From: Streptomyces tauricus
GTDB taxonomy: Bacteria > Actinomycetota > Actinomycetes > Streptomycetales > Streptomycetaceae
Direction: 5' to 3'
DNA length: 64,000 bases
Assembly (NCBI RefSeq): GCF_014650955.1
Contig: NZ_BMVY01000016.1
Span: 1-64,000, forward strand
Shown here: positions 35,926-43,709 of the stretch, piece after piece
Layout of the letters: every line of letters begins with the position of its first letter
Numbering within the stretch: position 1 is the stretch's first letter
Notes under the pieces: generated by a model
What the model saw: only the letters and a program-made list of their open reading frames with translations
What the model was told of the DNA's origin: nothing
Databases searched by the model: none
Translations under genes and position numbers: made by a program

Positions 35926-36199
35926 TGGCGTGGCGGGCCCCGGAGGACGGGGGGCCTCTCCGGAGCCCGCGGGGCGGTACCGATGAACCGACGGGGACGG
36001 CATCGGTACCGTGATCGTGGTCGGCGCTCGGTCGCCGCCGGTGTCTCCACGGCAGCGTCGAGCCTGCTTCGTGGAGAGGGGCCGGCGACGAACATCGGGG
36101 CCTGGTCGCCGGGCCGCTCGGAGACAGGGCCACCTTCGCCCTCCGCCTCAGTGGGGCCGGGCTCGCTCACTCGCGTTGTCGTGCAGCACCGAATCTGTG

Positions 36200-36214
36200 G
36201 TGCCACTATGGCAC
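36200..36214. promoter_or_regulatory. Palindrome GTGCCACTATGGCAC
   Basis: A perfect 6-bp dyad around CTA in a region between convergent genes. The related half site TGGTGCCA occurs just before the ribbon-helix-helix gene at 43114, so this may be a binding site or a relic of that promoter. No gene obviously depends on it here. Confidence 0.4.
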
Positions 36215-36376
36215 TTATATGACTCTGGCACAAGACCACGGCGGACTGTGAGTGACGGAAATGCGGGTGATCGACCGGATATCGTCGACCGGCCCCGAAG
36301 AGGGAATGGCGCCATGCGTGCGGCAATGTGGCGTCATGCAGGTCTGACGTGCGACCCCGCGAGGGTGGGTCCGGAT

Positions 36377-37219
36377 TCATGCCGGGTGGGAACGCTCCAC
36401 GACGACGTCGCCGCACACGGTCCGGGCCTGGACGCGTACGACTCTGTCGGCCCGCTCGCGCTCCTCCAGGAGCGAGAGGGCCGTGTAGACGGTGCCCGCG
36501 GCGGAGTCGAGGGACAGGCGGGCGCTGCTGGCCTCGGCCACACCGACCCGGATGCTGCCGAACGTGGTGGTGGCGACCACACATCCCCGCATCGCCTCCC
36601 CGACGTCGATGTCGCCGTGGGTCGTGCGGGCTTCCACGTCGGTGTGTGCCCGGTTGATCCTGATGGCCCCCTTCTCGGCGTGCAGGCGCGCGGCACCGCG
36701 CGCCTCCCGCACGGTGGCGTCGCCCTCGCCCTTCGCGCTGATCGTGGTCCTGCCCTCGACCAGCCCCAGGTGGACGTTGCCGCGGTCCGCCGTGACCTCG
36801 ACCGTGCCGACCGCGCGGGCGACCGTGATGTCGCCCAGGGTGGCGGCCAGTTGAAGGCTTCCGGTGCGGTGGAGCCTGATGTGCCCCAGGCCCGTGCTGA
36901 GCCGGCACTCGCCCAGCTCTCCCACTCCGAGGAAGTCCGCGGCGATACCCCGCCCGTGCAGACTGGATCCGATCGGTACGGCCAGCGTCACGATGACCGC
37001 GCCGCCGTTCCCGTCCGGCTCCGAGGCGTTCACGAGCAGCCGGCCGTCGGCGTAGTCGATGCGGAGTTGTTCGGTGGTCTGTACGTCGTCCTGGTCGTCG
37101 CTGTCGCGCGGACGCGCCGTGACCATCGTCTTGGCGCGGTTGCTCGCGACGATGCGGACCTGGCCGATCGCCAGGCTGAGCCCGACCCGGACAGGTGATG
37201 GTGTGTCGAACGTCGGCAT
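36377..37219 (-). CDS. DUF4097-family beta-helix protein, copy 1
   Basis: A 280-residue protein opening MPTFDTPSPVRV, made of repeated short beta segments (GDITV, GNVHL, GDIDV, GSIRV, GDVVV) typical of DUF4097 putative adhesins. No signal peptide or membrane segment is visible. ATG 37219 has GGAGG upstream on the minus strand. It is a diverged paralogue of the protein at 43710-44561 (MPSFDTPEPIAV). Function is unknown. Its place inside the cluster, convergent with the thioesterase gene, gives no clear pathway role, and none of the pathway palindromes precedes it. Confidence 0.85.
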   Translation of the reverse strand: MPTFDTPSPVRVGLSLAIGQVRIVASNRAKTMVTARPRDSDDQDDVQTTEQLRIDYADGRLLVNASEPDGNGGAVIVTLAVPIGSSLHGRGIAADFLGVGELGECRLSTGLGHIRLHRTGSLQLAATLGDITVARAVGTVEVTADRGNVHLGLVEGRTTISAKGEGDATVREARGAARLHAEKGAIRINRAHTDVEARTTHGDIDVGEAMRGCVVATTTFGSIRVGVAEASSARLSLDSAAGTVYTALSLLEERERADRVVRVQARTVCGDVVVERSHPA

Positions 37220-37556
37220 GGCGGGCCTCCTCGGAGATGTCTGCGGCCGCCGGTTGGTGCAGACGACGCTTCGTTGCGGCGCCCGGTTCGGCCCCGGGGC
37301 GCGAGCCGCCCGATACGGCTCGGTGTGACGATCCCCTTACGCCACGTGATGCCACATTAGTGTCACAACGGCATGTCGGGGTGCGAAACACTTGTAACTT
37401 CATGGGGCAGCGAGCGAAACCGGTCATGCACGCACCGACGTCGCCCTGGGAGCGTCGTCCCTGGTGAGGACAGGCAGGGGCGGTCCGGCAGACAGCGGGG
37501 GCCGGTCCGAGCCCGGACCGGCCCCCGATCGGAGGAAGAAGCCGCCTGCCGCGTCG
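37220..37556. promoter_or_regulatory. 337-bp gap upstream of the DUF4097 gene
   Basis: This separates two leftward genes. It contains the imperfect dyad TGCCACATTAGTGTCA (about 37,350-37,366), related in half sites to GTGCCACTATGGCAC at 36200, and so may carry the DUF4097 promoter and an operator for a shared regulator. No gene was recognised. The part next to 37556 is GC-rich and could end the transposase-like transcript. Confidence 0.4.
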
Positions 37557-38756
37557 CTACGGCACCCGCCGCGCCGTGTGGTGGGACGGCGCGGCGGTGC
37601 GCTCGTGCAGGCGCCGGTAGGTGTACGCGGCCGAGACGAGGGCCATGTGGTGGTACCAGCCGGGGAACGAGCGCCCTTCGAAGTCCAGCAGCCCGATGTC
37701 CTGCTCCATGGAATCGATCGCGTCCATCGTCCCGGGGTACAGCGCGGCGATCGAGCCGGTGTCCGCGAGAGTGCTGTGGACGAGGCTCGTGAGCCACAGG
37801 GGAACCGGCGTGCGGGCGGGCACCACTTCGGTGAAGAGCCGGTAGGGAGCGCCCGGGGAGCTTCCCTGTGAGCCGCCCGTCAGATGGACGAGCGACGTCT
37901 GGAGGTGTGTCGCGCGCTGCTTCCCGCCGGGCAGCGGAACGACGGCCCTCTCCAGGCTCTGCGCGGCGAGCAGCGTCCTCGCGCTCACCGGTGCCGGGGC
38001 GCTCTCGCCGGCGGGCAGTACCGCCAGATGTGGTGGCACCGCGACGACGAAGTCGCGCCGGCGCCTGGAGAGTCCGTGCAGCAGGTGCCCCACGTCGGGC
38101 TCGTCGCTCATGTCCACGAGGACGACGGAGGACGTGGAGCCCGTGCGGGCCGACAGCCGGTCGACGAGCCGGAGTGCGTGCGCCCACAGTGGCTGGTACT
38201 GCTCGGACTCCGGTATCCGCGCCTCCCTGCGCCGTTCGGGGTCCTGCGTCCAGGCCGTCGACAGGTGCAGGCACCAGTCGACGGGAAGCTGGGACCCGCC
38301 CACGCTCAGGAAGGAGCCCAGTCCCAGCTGGCAGTTGAGCGTACGGCCCGAGGACGGGTCGAAGTAGCGGTTGACACCCACCGACCGGTCACCGCGCTTG
38401 GGCAGGACGGCCCGGCTGATGGACCACACGGGTTCGGGACGATGGGCCTTCACCCATCGGGTCAGTTCTTCCATGACCTCGTCGAAGTCCCACGGGCTGA
38501 GACTGACGAATTGGCGCAGCGACTGCACGACGGACGGGTCGCGGGAGATCGAGGTGGCGAGTCGACGCACCGACTTCTTGCCCGTGGTGACGAGTAACCC
38601 TTGCAAATAGGCGTGTGCCCACTTGCGTTGGTCGGTCCGGCGCAGACTCTGGAAGATCGTGCTGCTGTATCTTTCAAGAGTTAATTCCGAATTGACGGCG
38701 TAAGTCGTGTCTCGTGAAGGCGACGAGGCGTTCGTGGTCGCGTGAGTCCCATCCAT
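37557..38756 (-). CDS. IS701-type transposase-like protein, probably domesticated regulator, with a TTA codon
   Basis: A 399-residue protein resembling the DDE superfamily of IS701-like transposases through SVGVNRYFDPSSGRTLNCQLGLG, HLSTAWTQDPERRREARIPES and the YHHMALVSAAYTYRRLH tail. The first catalytic Asp region, normally DDTGFPKKG in the family, reads ISRAVLPKRG and has no Asp, so transposition activity is unlikely. No terminal inverted repeats or target duplication were seen around it. Codon 25 is TTA (38682-38684, minus strand), the leucine codon read by the bldA tRNA and common in streptomycete pathway regulators. I infer a domesticated, developmentally timed regulator. A decayed transposase is the alternative, though the frame is intact. 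Confidence 0.75.
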   Translation of the reverse strand: MDGTHATTNASSPSRDTTYAVNSELTLERYSSTIFQSLRRTDQRKWAHAYLQGLLVTTGKKSVRRLATSISRDPSVVQSLRQFVSLSPWDFDEVMEELTRWVKAHRPEPVWSISRAVLPKRGDRSVGVNRYFDPSSGRTLNCQLGLGSFLSVGGSQLPVDWCLHLSTAWTQDPERRREARIPESEQYQPLWAHALRLVDRLSARTGSTSSVVLVDMSDEPDVGHLLHGLSRRRRDFVVAVPPHLAVLPAGESAPAPVSARTLLAAQSLERAVVPLPGGKQRATHLQTSLVHLTGGSQGSSPGAPYRLFTEVVPARTPVPLWLTSLVHSTLADTGSIAALYPGTMDAIDSMEQDIGLLDFEGRSFPGWYHHMALVSAAYTYRRLHERTAAPSHHTARRVP

Positions 38757-39434
38757 GCCGCAATAACTCCCCCGAGTTTACTGAGCGTTGTGGGACGAGA
38801 GTCTAAGTCGCGCTTCAGTGTGGCGCCACTTCCTGGGGCCGGTGGACTGTCTTGGCGTCACGAGTGGCACCGGGCCCCGGGATGCCCGCCGAAGGATGAC
38901 GGCTGGATTCCGCTCATGCCTGTCGACGGCGGGCTGTTCGTCCCTGTCGTCGGCGGCGGGGTGGGGACTCCGCGGCCGCAACGCCCGTGACCTGCGCGGG
39001 AATTGAGCGCGTGCGCCCGGTCGGGGCGATGGTGCGGTGATGGGGAGCGGCGCCGCGGGTGGCCCGTGGCGCGTCGGGGCGGTTGTCCGAGGGACCCCAA
39101 CCCCAGGATGCGTACTGAGATCGCGCCATTCAGTGGAGTGGACCACTGACTTGAGGAGGCGTTCGGACTCCGCAAAGTAGTGCTCGATGGTGCCAAGATC
39201 CTTGAACTCGCATCTTCGTCAGGATCTACTCGGGACGCGGCAGTTGGTCATCTGGACCTCGGCATGGAACCGCGCAATGCCGGTTCATTCAGGCCGGTAG
39301 TGCCCGTCTGTGGAGGATGGTGGCCATTGCTTTTGGGCTGCGTGCAAGAAAACACGGGGTGAGTGCTTTCTGTATTCGAACGGGGAGCCACCGCGAATCC
39401 GCTCGGTCGATACGCGAGTAGACACGGAGGCGTG
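38757..39434. promoter_or_regulatory. 678-bp divergent region between the two putative regulators
   Basis: This holds the promoters of the leftward transposase-like gene and the rightward LmbU-like gene. GTGGCGCCAC (38820-38829) is a perfect 10-bp palindrome near the leftward start. None of the 18-bp pathway palindromes is present. Open frames here lack protein character, and the segment 39,100-39,430 is visibly lower in GC than the rest. No confident -35/-10 pair was assigned. Confidence 0.5.
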
Positions 39435-40118
39435 ATGAAGAAGCAGGTAGAGGATTGCATTGACACCGAGGTACTCATGTCCGGCGGAGCCCCGGGGGCT
39501 GTTCCGGGGCCACGAAGAGCCGGCGGGGTCGATACGCGGAGCGATCAGGTGCTCACCACGAAAGTGGGGCTGCACATACCCGTGGGACTGGCCTTCGAGG
39601 AGTGGGAACGCGCGGGCCGCCAGCTCTCCGGGCTGCTCAACTCGTCGTCCTGGTGGCTCGGAGACTGGCTCGTCTACGGCAAGGACCACTATGCCGACCG
39701 CTACGAGCGCGGCATCAGCGCGGCCGGACTCCAGTACCAGACGCTGCGCAACTACGCCTGGGTCTCCCGGCGCTTCGAACTGCGCCGACGGCGGCCCGCG
39801 CTCAGCTTCCAGCACCACGCCGAGTTGGCGTCGCTGCGCGTCGATGAGCAGGAGGCCTGGCTCGATCGCGCCGAGCGGATGAAGTGGAGCACCAAGAAGC
39901 TGCGCCTTGCCCTCCAGGCCGAGCGGGACGGCACCCCGCAGCAGCCGGACGCGGTGGCGGCGACGCGTCGGCTCGCCGTGCCCGACAACCGGATCCAGTG
40001 GTGGCACAAGGCGGCGGCCCAAGCGGGCGCCGATCTGGGGGAGTGGGTGACGGCCACGCTCGACGCCGCCGCCGATCAGTTGCTGAAGGAGGCCGACCGG
40101 CAACCGCCCCTCGTATGA
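39435..40118 (+). CDS. LmbU-family transcriptional regulator
   Basis: A 227-residue protein matching the LmbU family (regulator of lincomycin synthesis): GLAFEEWERAGRQLSGLLNSSSW, WWLGDWLVYGKDHYADRYE, LQYQTLRNYAWVSRRFELRRR, LSFQHHAELASL and KWSTKKLRLAL. The LQYQTLRNYAW stretch is probably the DNA-contacting helix-turn-helix. ATG 39435 follows CGGAGG; a GTG at 39363 in the same frame would add 24 residues. From memory, LmbU binds CGCCGGCG-type palindromes, which fits the GYCGGCR centre of the repeated 18-bp site found before five transcription units of this cluster. It is therefore the best candidate for pathway activator. Its own promoter lacks the site. Confidence 0.85.
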   Translation: MKKQVEDCIDTEVLMSGGAPGAVPGPRRAGGVDTRSDQVLTTKVGLHIPVGLAFEEWERAGRQLSGLLNSSSWWLGDWLVYGKDHYADRYERGISAAGLQYQTLRNYAWVSRRFELRRRRPALSFQHHAELASLRVDEQEAWLDRAERMKWSTKKLRLALQAERDGTPQQPDAVAATRRLAVPDNRIQWWHKAAAQAGADLGEWVTATLDAAADQLLKEADRQPPLV

Positions 40119-40209
40119 CCGCTCCGTAGGCGTCGGCCCGGCCGGTGCGACGGTCGCGCCCGAGCGCCGGGGTGTCCGCCCGGAGCGGAGAAGGCAAGCG
40201 GAGAAAGCA

Positions 40210-40243
40210 GCGGGGTCCACACGCCAAGGCGTGTGGACCCCGC
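40210..40243. terminator. Bidirectional hairpin terminator
   Basis: A perfect 16-bp stem with an AA loop (GCGGGGTCCACACGCC at 40210-40225 and its complement at 40228-40243) lies between the convergent LmbU-like and KtzT-like genes and can serve both. Confidence 0.85.
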
Positions 40244-40260
40244 CGCGCGTGGGGCAGCCG

Positions 40261-40905
40261 TCACGGCAGACGGTTCATGAGATCCGCGGTCTGCGCGTGC
40301 CGTGTGCAGCCGCGCCCGCTGAACGACTGAGCCACTCGCTCACGAACCTCTGGGCGCTGTTCCTGACTGAGCTTGAACATTCCCTCGGCCTTGGTCACCC
40401 GGACACGGAACGCGCCCACGGCGGGCACTATCTTGCGGAAATATTCGAGGGATTCGGTCATGTCCCAGCTGTCGCCGAATTCCTTTTCGAAAGCCTGCAC
40501 CGTGGCCTGTACGACGCCCAGCGTCTCCTCCGTCGATTCGATCCTTTCCACGACTCCGTGCACGTGCACCGATGTGAAGTCCCATGTCGGCGCGGCCGGT
40601 GTGAAGTCGTAGACGGTAGGCGAGACATAGGCGTGCGGACCGGTGAATGTCAGCAGGATCGTCGTCCCGGTGTCCAGCGCCGCCCAGTGCGGATTGGCGC
40701 GGTTCATATGACCCAGCAGGGGCATGCCGGACAGGTCCGCCGCCATGCGTTCCTCCCCTCCGGGGTCGATGATGACCGGCAGGTGGGTGGCGAACGGCCC
40801 GTCGGCGGGCGTTCCGTTGCTGGCCATCAGAGCCAGCGGGTTCTCGCGCATCAGACCGACCATCCAGGAGACGTCCGGTTCTCGGTATTGGCTGGGGACG
40901 AACAT
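40261..40905 (-). CDS. ktzT: Piperazate synthase (KtzT type, PaiB fold)
   Basis: A 214-residue protein of the PaiB/FMN-binding split-barrel family, which automatic annotation calls a negative transcriptional regulator. KtzT, the haem enzyme that closes N5-hydroxyornithine to piperazic acid, belongs to this family and shares its pattern: MFVPSQYREPD, LGHMNRANPHW with His66 at about the position of the KtzT haem ligand, FTGPHAYVSPTVY, PTWDFTSVHVHG and FRVRVTKAEGMFKLSQE. ATG 40905 follows an AAAGGTGAG site. The ornithine N-hydroxylase in the same cluster gives the pathway partner, and a pathway palindrome lies 102 bp upstream. The symbol denotes homology only. Confidence 0.88.
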   Translation of the reverse strand: MFVPSQYREPDVSWMVGLMRENPLALMASNGTPADGPFATHLPVIIDPGGEERMAADLSGMPLLGHMNRANPHWAALDTGTTILLTFTGPHAYVSPTVYDFTPAAPTWDFTSVHVHGVVERIESTEETLGVVQATVQAFEKEFGDSWDMTESLEYFRKIVPAVGAFRVRVTKAEGMFKLSQEQRPEVRERVAQSFSGRGCTRHAQTADLMNRLP

Positions 40906-41007
40906 GCAGCGCTCACCTTTCGTGGGGTGACGAGAACAAGGACATCGCGGTGTCGAGTCCGTAGGGCGCCGAAATGCTGCGGCGAATAGTCGGCGAAATC
41001 ACCGCGC

Positions 41008-41025
41008 TGTCCTGTTGGCAGGACA
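41008..41025. promoter_or_regulatory. Pathway operator palindrome, site 5
   Basis: TGTCCTGTTGGCAGGACA, the most symmetrical copy (perfect 7-bp arms), 102 bp upstream of the piperazate synthase start. It lies in the 339-bp gap 40906-41244, which otherwise holds no recognised gene. Confidence 0.75.
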
Positions 41026-41244
41026 ACGGGGGCCTCCATCGTGGACCGTCCGCAGCCTCCGGTGCAACGAATGCAAGAACCGGATCAGGGATTCACCGGA
41101 AATTGGTGCCGGCCGCCTCGATTCGAGGTCGCGAGTTGTTCCGGGCAGCAGCAGGCGCTTGGAAAGAACCCATTCGGGCCGCGGGGGAATTCATGGCCGA
41201 CCGTCGGCGGCACCGGCCGTGAACCGGTCGGGTCGGTCGGTGTC

Positions 41245-42756
41245 TCACCCCTGAGGACGCGGGCCCAGCCAGGTGGCGAGGGCGGTCCGGAGCGCGGAGG
41301 TGTCGGGCGCGTCGGCGGCGGACGCCCAGGCGACATGGCCGTCGGGGCGGATGAGAAGCGCGGCGGGAGCGGGGATCCGGCCGACGGCCGGGACGCGCCA
41401 GTCGTCGTCGCTGCGGGCCTCGACGAGGTCGACGAGGCCGGCCCACTCCCCGGCGACCGCCGCCACCTCGGCGCTGCCACGCAGGTCGAGCAGCACGGGA
41501 CGGGCGGTGTGCAGCAGCTCGTGGACGCGGGTGGCGCCCTCGGGCGTCTTGAGGTCGGCGTCGGGGACCCGGCGGCCCGTCAACGGGTGGTCGCCGTCGA
41601 GCGGGTACCGGATGTCCAGCGCGGTGAGCATGCCCGCCAGATACCGGTTGACATCGTCGAACGCGATGAGCGAGCCGAACACGTCGCGCAGCGCGTCCGT
41701 CTGGGCGCCGGGACGGGTCAGGGCCGCCTGCGCCCGGGTGTTGTGCAGCACGCGCTCCGCGACGGGGTGGCGCTCGGCATCGTAGCTGTCCAGCAGGCTC
41801 TCCGGCGTCTGGCCGCGCACCACCGAGGCGAGCTTCCAGCCGAGGTTGACCGCGTCCTGCACTCCCATGTTCAGCCCTTGCCCGCCGGCCGGGAAGTGGG
41901 TGTGCGCCGCGTCGCCCGCGAGCAGCACCCGGCCCTCCCGGTACCGGGCGGCCTGCCGTGCGGCGTCGCCGAACCGCGAGACCCATTTGGGGCTGTGCAT
42001 GCCGTAGTCGGTGCCCGCGAGCCTGATCAGCGACTCGCGCAGCTGCTCGAACGTCGCGGGTTCGTCGCGGCCCGCGACACGGTCGTACTCGGATGTGATC
42101 ACCCGGTACCAGCCCGGCTCGAAGGCGATCGCCGAGAACTCGCCGCTCGGACACCGCCGCGCCCAGATGTATTCCTCGGCCAGGTCGGGGAGTACGACGT
42201 CGCCGATCAGCGCGGTCATCGTCGCCGGAGTGCCGGGGAAGGCGATGCCCGCCAGTTTGCGCACCGTGCTGCGGCCGCCGTCGCAGCCCACGAGGTAGCG
42301 GGCGCGCAGCGTCGCGGGGGAGGCCTGAGCCGTACGCAGCTCGACCGTCACGCCGGCCTCGTCCTGGCGGATCCCGGTCACCTCGGACGACCTGCGCACC
42401 CGCACGCCGAGCTCGGCGGCCCACTCCTCCAGCAGCCGCTCGATGGCGGACTGCAGGATCATCAGCGGGTAGGGGTGCCTGGACTCGGATGCGTCGAATT
42501 CCAGCATGAGCCCGGAGAAGTGGCCCACCAGCTGCGGTTCGCCGACGGCCAGGAAGCGGTCCAGGACTCCACGCTGGTCCAGTGTCTCCAGGGTGCGGGA
42601 GTGCATTCCGCCGGCTCGCGACTCGCCGGTCCGGTCGGCGAGCCGCTCGACCACCTCGACGTCGACGCCCCCCAGCCGTAGTTCGCAGGCGAGCATCAGG
42701 CCCGTAGGTCCGGCGCCCGCGATCACCACGTCCGTGTCCATGCCGGTGTGTCCCAC
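41245..42756 (-). CDS. FAD-dependent aromatic-hydroxylase-type monooxygenase (PHBH fold)
   Basis: A 503-residue group A flavoprotein monooxygenase: Rossmann motif VVIAGAGPTGLMLACEL at the N-terminus, the second FAD/NADPH contact GCDGGRSTVR near residue 160, and GDAAHTHFPAGGQGLNMG near 290, followed by the C-terminal thioredoxin-like extension common in antibiotic-tailoring and rifampicin-monooxygenase-like members. GTG 42756 with GAGGGGG 8 bp upstream is preferred to ATG 42741. A pathway palindrome 120 bp upstream ties it to the cluster. The substrate is unknown; oxidation of a piperazate unit or of the finished product, or resistance by drug inactivation, are possibilities. It is not coupled to the piperazate synthase gene, from which it is separated by 339 bp. 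Confidence 0.88.
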   Translation of the reverse strand: MGHTGMDTDVVIAGAGPTGLMLACELRLGGVDVEVVERLADRTGESRAGGMHSRTLETLDQRGVLDRFLAVGEPQLVGHFSGLMLEFDASESRHPYPLMILQSAIERLLEEWAAELGVRVRRSSEVTGIRQDEAGVTVELRTAQASPATLRARYLVGCDGGRSTVRKLAGIAFPGTPATMTALIGDVVLPDLAEEYIWARRCPSGEFSAIAFEPGWYRVITSEYDRVAGRDEPATFEQLRESLIRLAGTDYGMHSPKWVSRFGDAARQAARYREGRVLLAGDAAHTHFPAGGQGLNMGVQDAVNLGWKLASVVRGQTPESLLDSYDAERHPVAERVLHNTRAQAALTRPGAQTDALRDVFGSLIAFDDVNRYLAGMLTALDIRYPLDGDHPLTGRRVPDADLKTPEGATRVHELLHTARPVLLDLRGSAEVAAVAGEWAGLVDLVEARSDDDWRVPAVGRIPAPAALLIRPDGHVAWASAADAPDTSALRTALATWLGPRPQG

Positions 42757-42876
42757 GCGGTTTCCCCCTCATTCCACTGCGCCGCCGAGGTCGTTGAGTC
42801 ATCTCCACGTTCACGGAGGTGGATCAACCGGTCAAGACAACTCCGGTGCCGGGGCGAGCAGTTGTGGAAAGTGCCC

Positions 42877-42894
42877 TGTCCCGCCGGCAGGACG
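42877..42894. promoter_or_regulatory. Pathway operator palindrome, site 4
   Basis: TGTCCCGCCGGCAGGACG, 120 bp upstream of the flavin monooxygenase start. It is the rightmost copy seen and marks the apparent right end of the pathway regulon. The 357-bp gap (42757-43113) has no recognised gene. Confidence 0.7.
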
Positions 42895-43113
42895 GTGCCG
42901 CGACGAGGCGGAAGCGATCCCGGACGCCCGCACGGCACTGTCATATCGAGACCGAGAAACTGCTGCCGGGCTCGATGGTGCCAATGTGCCACCGAGGGGG
43001 ATGCCCTGGTGTCTCGGTGTTCTTGCAGGTCAGAGCGTATGAGTCAACGTGAAGGGAAAGTTCTGCCTCTCGTCGACTTGAAAGTGGAGCCACTTTGGTG
43101 CCATGATAGCTTC

Positions 43114-43632
43114 ATGGACTTGAGGCCGTATGTTGACACTCTCCGCCGCGAGCTGGCAGTGGCCGCCGAAGCAGGCGGGGACGAAGCCCGCGAGCTGGCC
43201 GAGCGGCTCACCGCTCCGCTGGAGTCGGCGGCTCACCTGACTCTGCTCAACGCGCTCTCCGCCGCGATGGACGAGGTCACCCGTGAGCTCGCTCCCGGGT
43301 CGGTCGACGTACGGTTGCGCGGGCTCGACCCGGAATTCGTGGTGACGCCGCCGTCCGGCGACCACAGCTTCGAGCCGCAGGGCGCCACCGCCGCACCGCC
43401 TCCTGCGATGCCGGTCGAGGACGGTGACGGCGCCACCGCGCGTATCAACCTCCGGTTGCCCGCCCACCTCAAGGCCCGTACCGAGGAAGCGGCCGGCCGG
43501 GAGGGCCTGTCGGTCAACGCGTGGCTGGTGCGCGCCGTGGCGTCCGCCGTCGAGGCCGGCGCCGGCGCCCCGGTACCCGCCGGGGAGAGAGCGATGACCA
43601 GCGGCCGGAACTTCACCGGCTGGGTGCGCTGA
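43114..43632 (+). CDS. Ribbon-helix-helix (HicB/Arc-type) DNA-binding protein
   Basis: A 172-residue protein starting at ATG 43114. The C-terminal part INLRLPAHLKARTEEAAGREGLSVNAWLVRAV (split here as a beta strand and two helices) is a classic ribbon-helix-helix. The N-terminal half (residues 1-65) is helical, and the middle is a Pro/Ala linker. No toxin partner of the HicA kind is adjacent; instead a DUF4097 gene follows after 77 bp, probably in one operon. TGGTGCCA at about 43,096-43,103 just before the start is likely part of its promoter or an autoregulatory site. Confidence 0.8.
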   Translation: MDLRPYVDTLRRELAVAAEAGGDEARELAERLTAPLESAAHLTLLNALSAAMDEVTRELAPGSVDVRLRGLDPEFVVTPPSGDHSFEPQGATAAPPPAMPVEDGDGATARINLRLPAHLKARTEEAAGREGLSVNAWLVRAVASAVEAGAGAPVPAGERAMTSGRNFTGWVR

Positions 43633-43709
43633 GCGCCCACTGCCCACACCGCCCCACACCACCTTCCACCAGCGAGAACACCTCGACGACCCAAGATGAC
43701 GGGACAGCC

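Noticed and set aside
37557..38756. Calling this an active insertion sequence
   Set aside because: No terminal inverted repeats or target duplication were seen, and the first catalytic Asp region is missing.
40261..40905. Annotation as a PaiB-type negative transcriptional regulator
   Set aside because: The KtzT-like motifs, the co-clustered ornithine N-hydroxylase and the shared operator make piperazate synthase the better call; the regulator name is a family legacy.
43114..43632. HicA/HicB toxin-antitoxin pair
   Set aside because: Only the ribbon-helix-helix protein is present; the next gene is a DUF4097 protein, not a HicA-type toxin.
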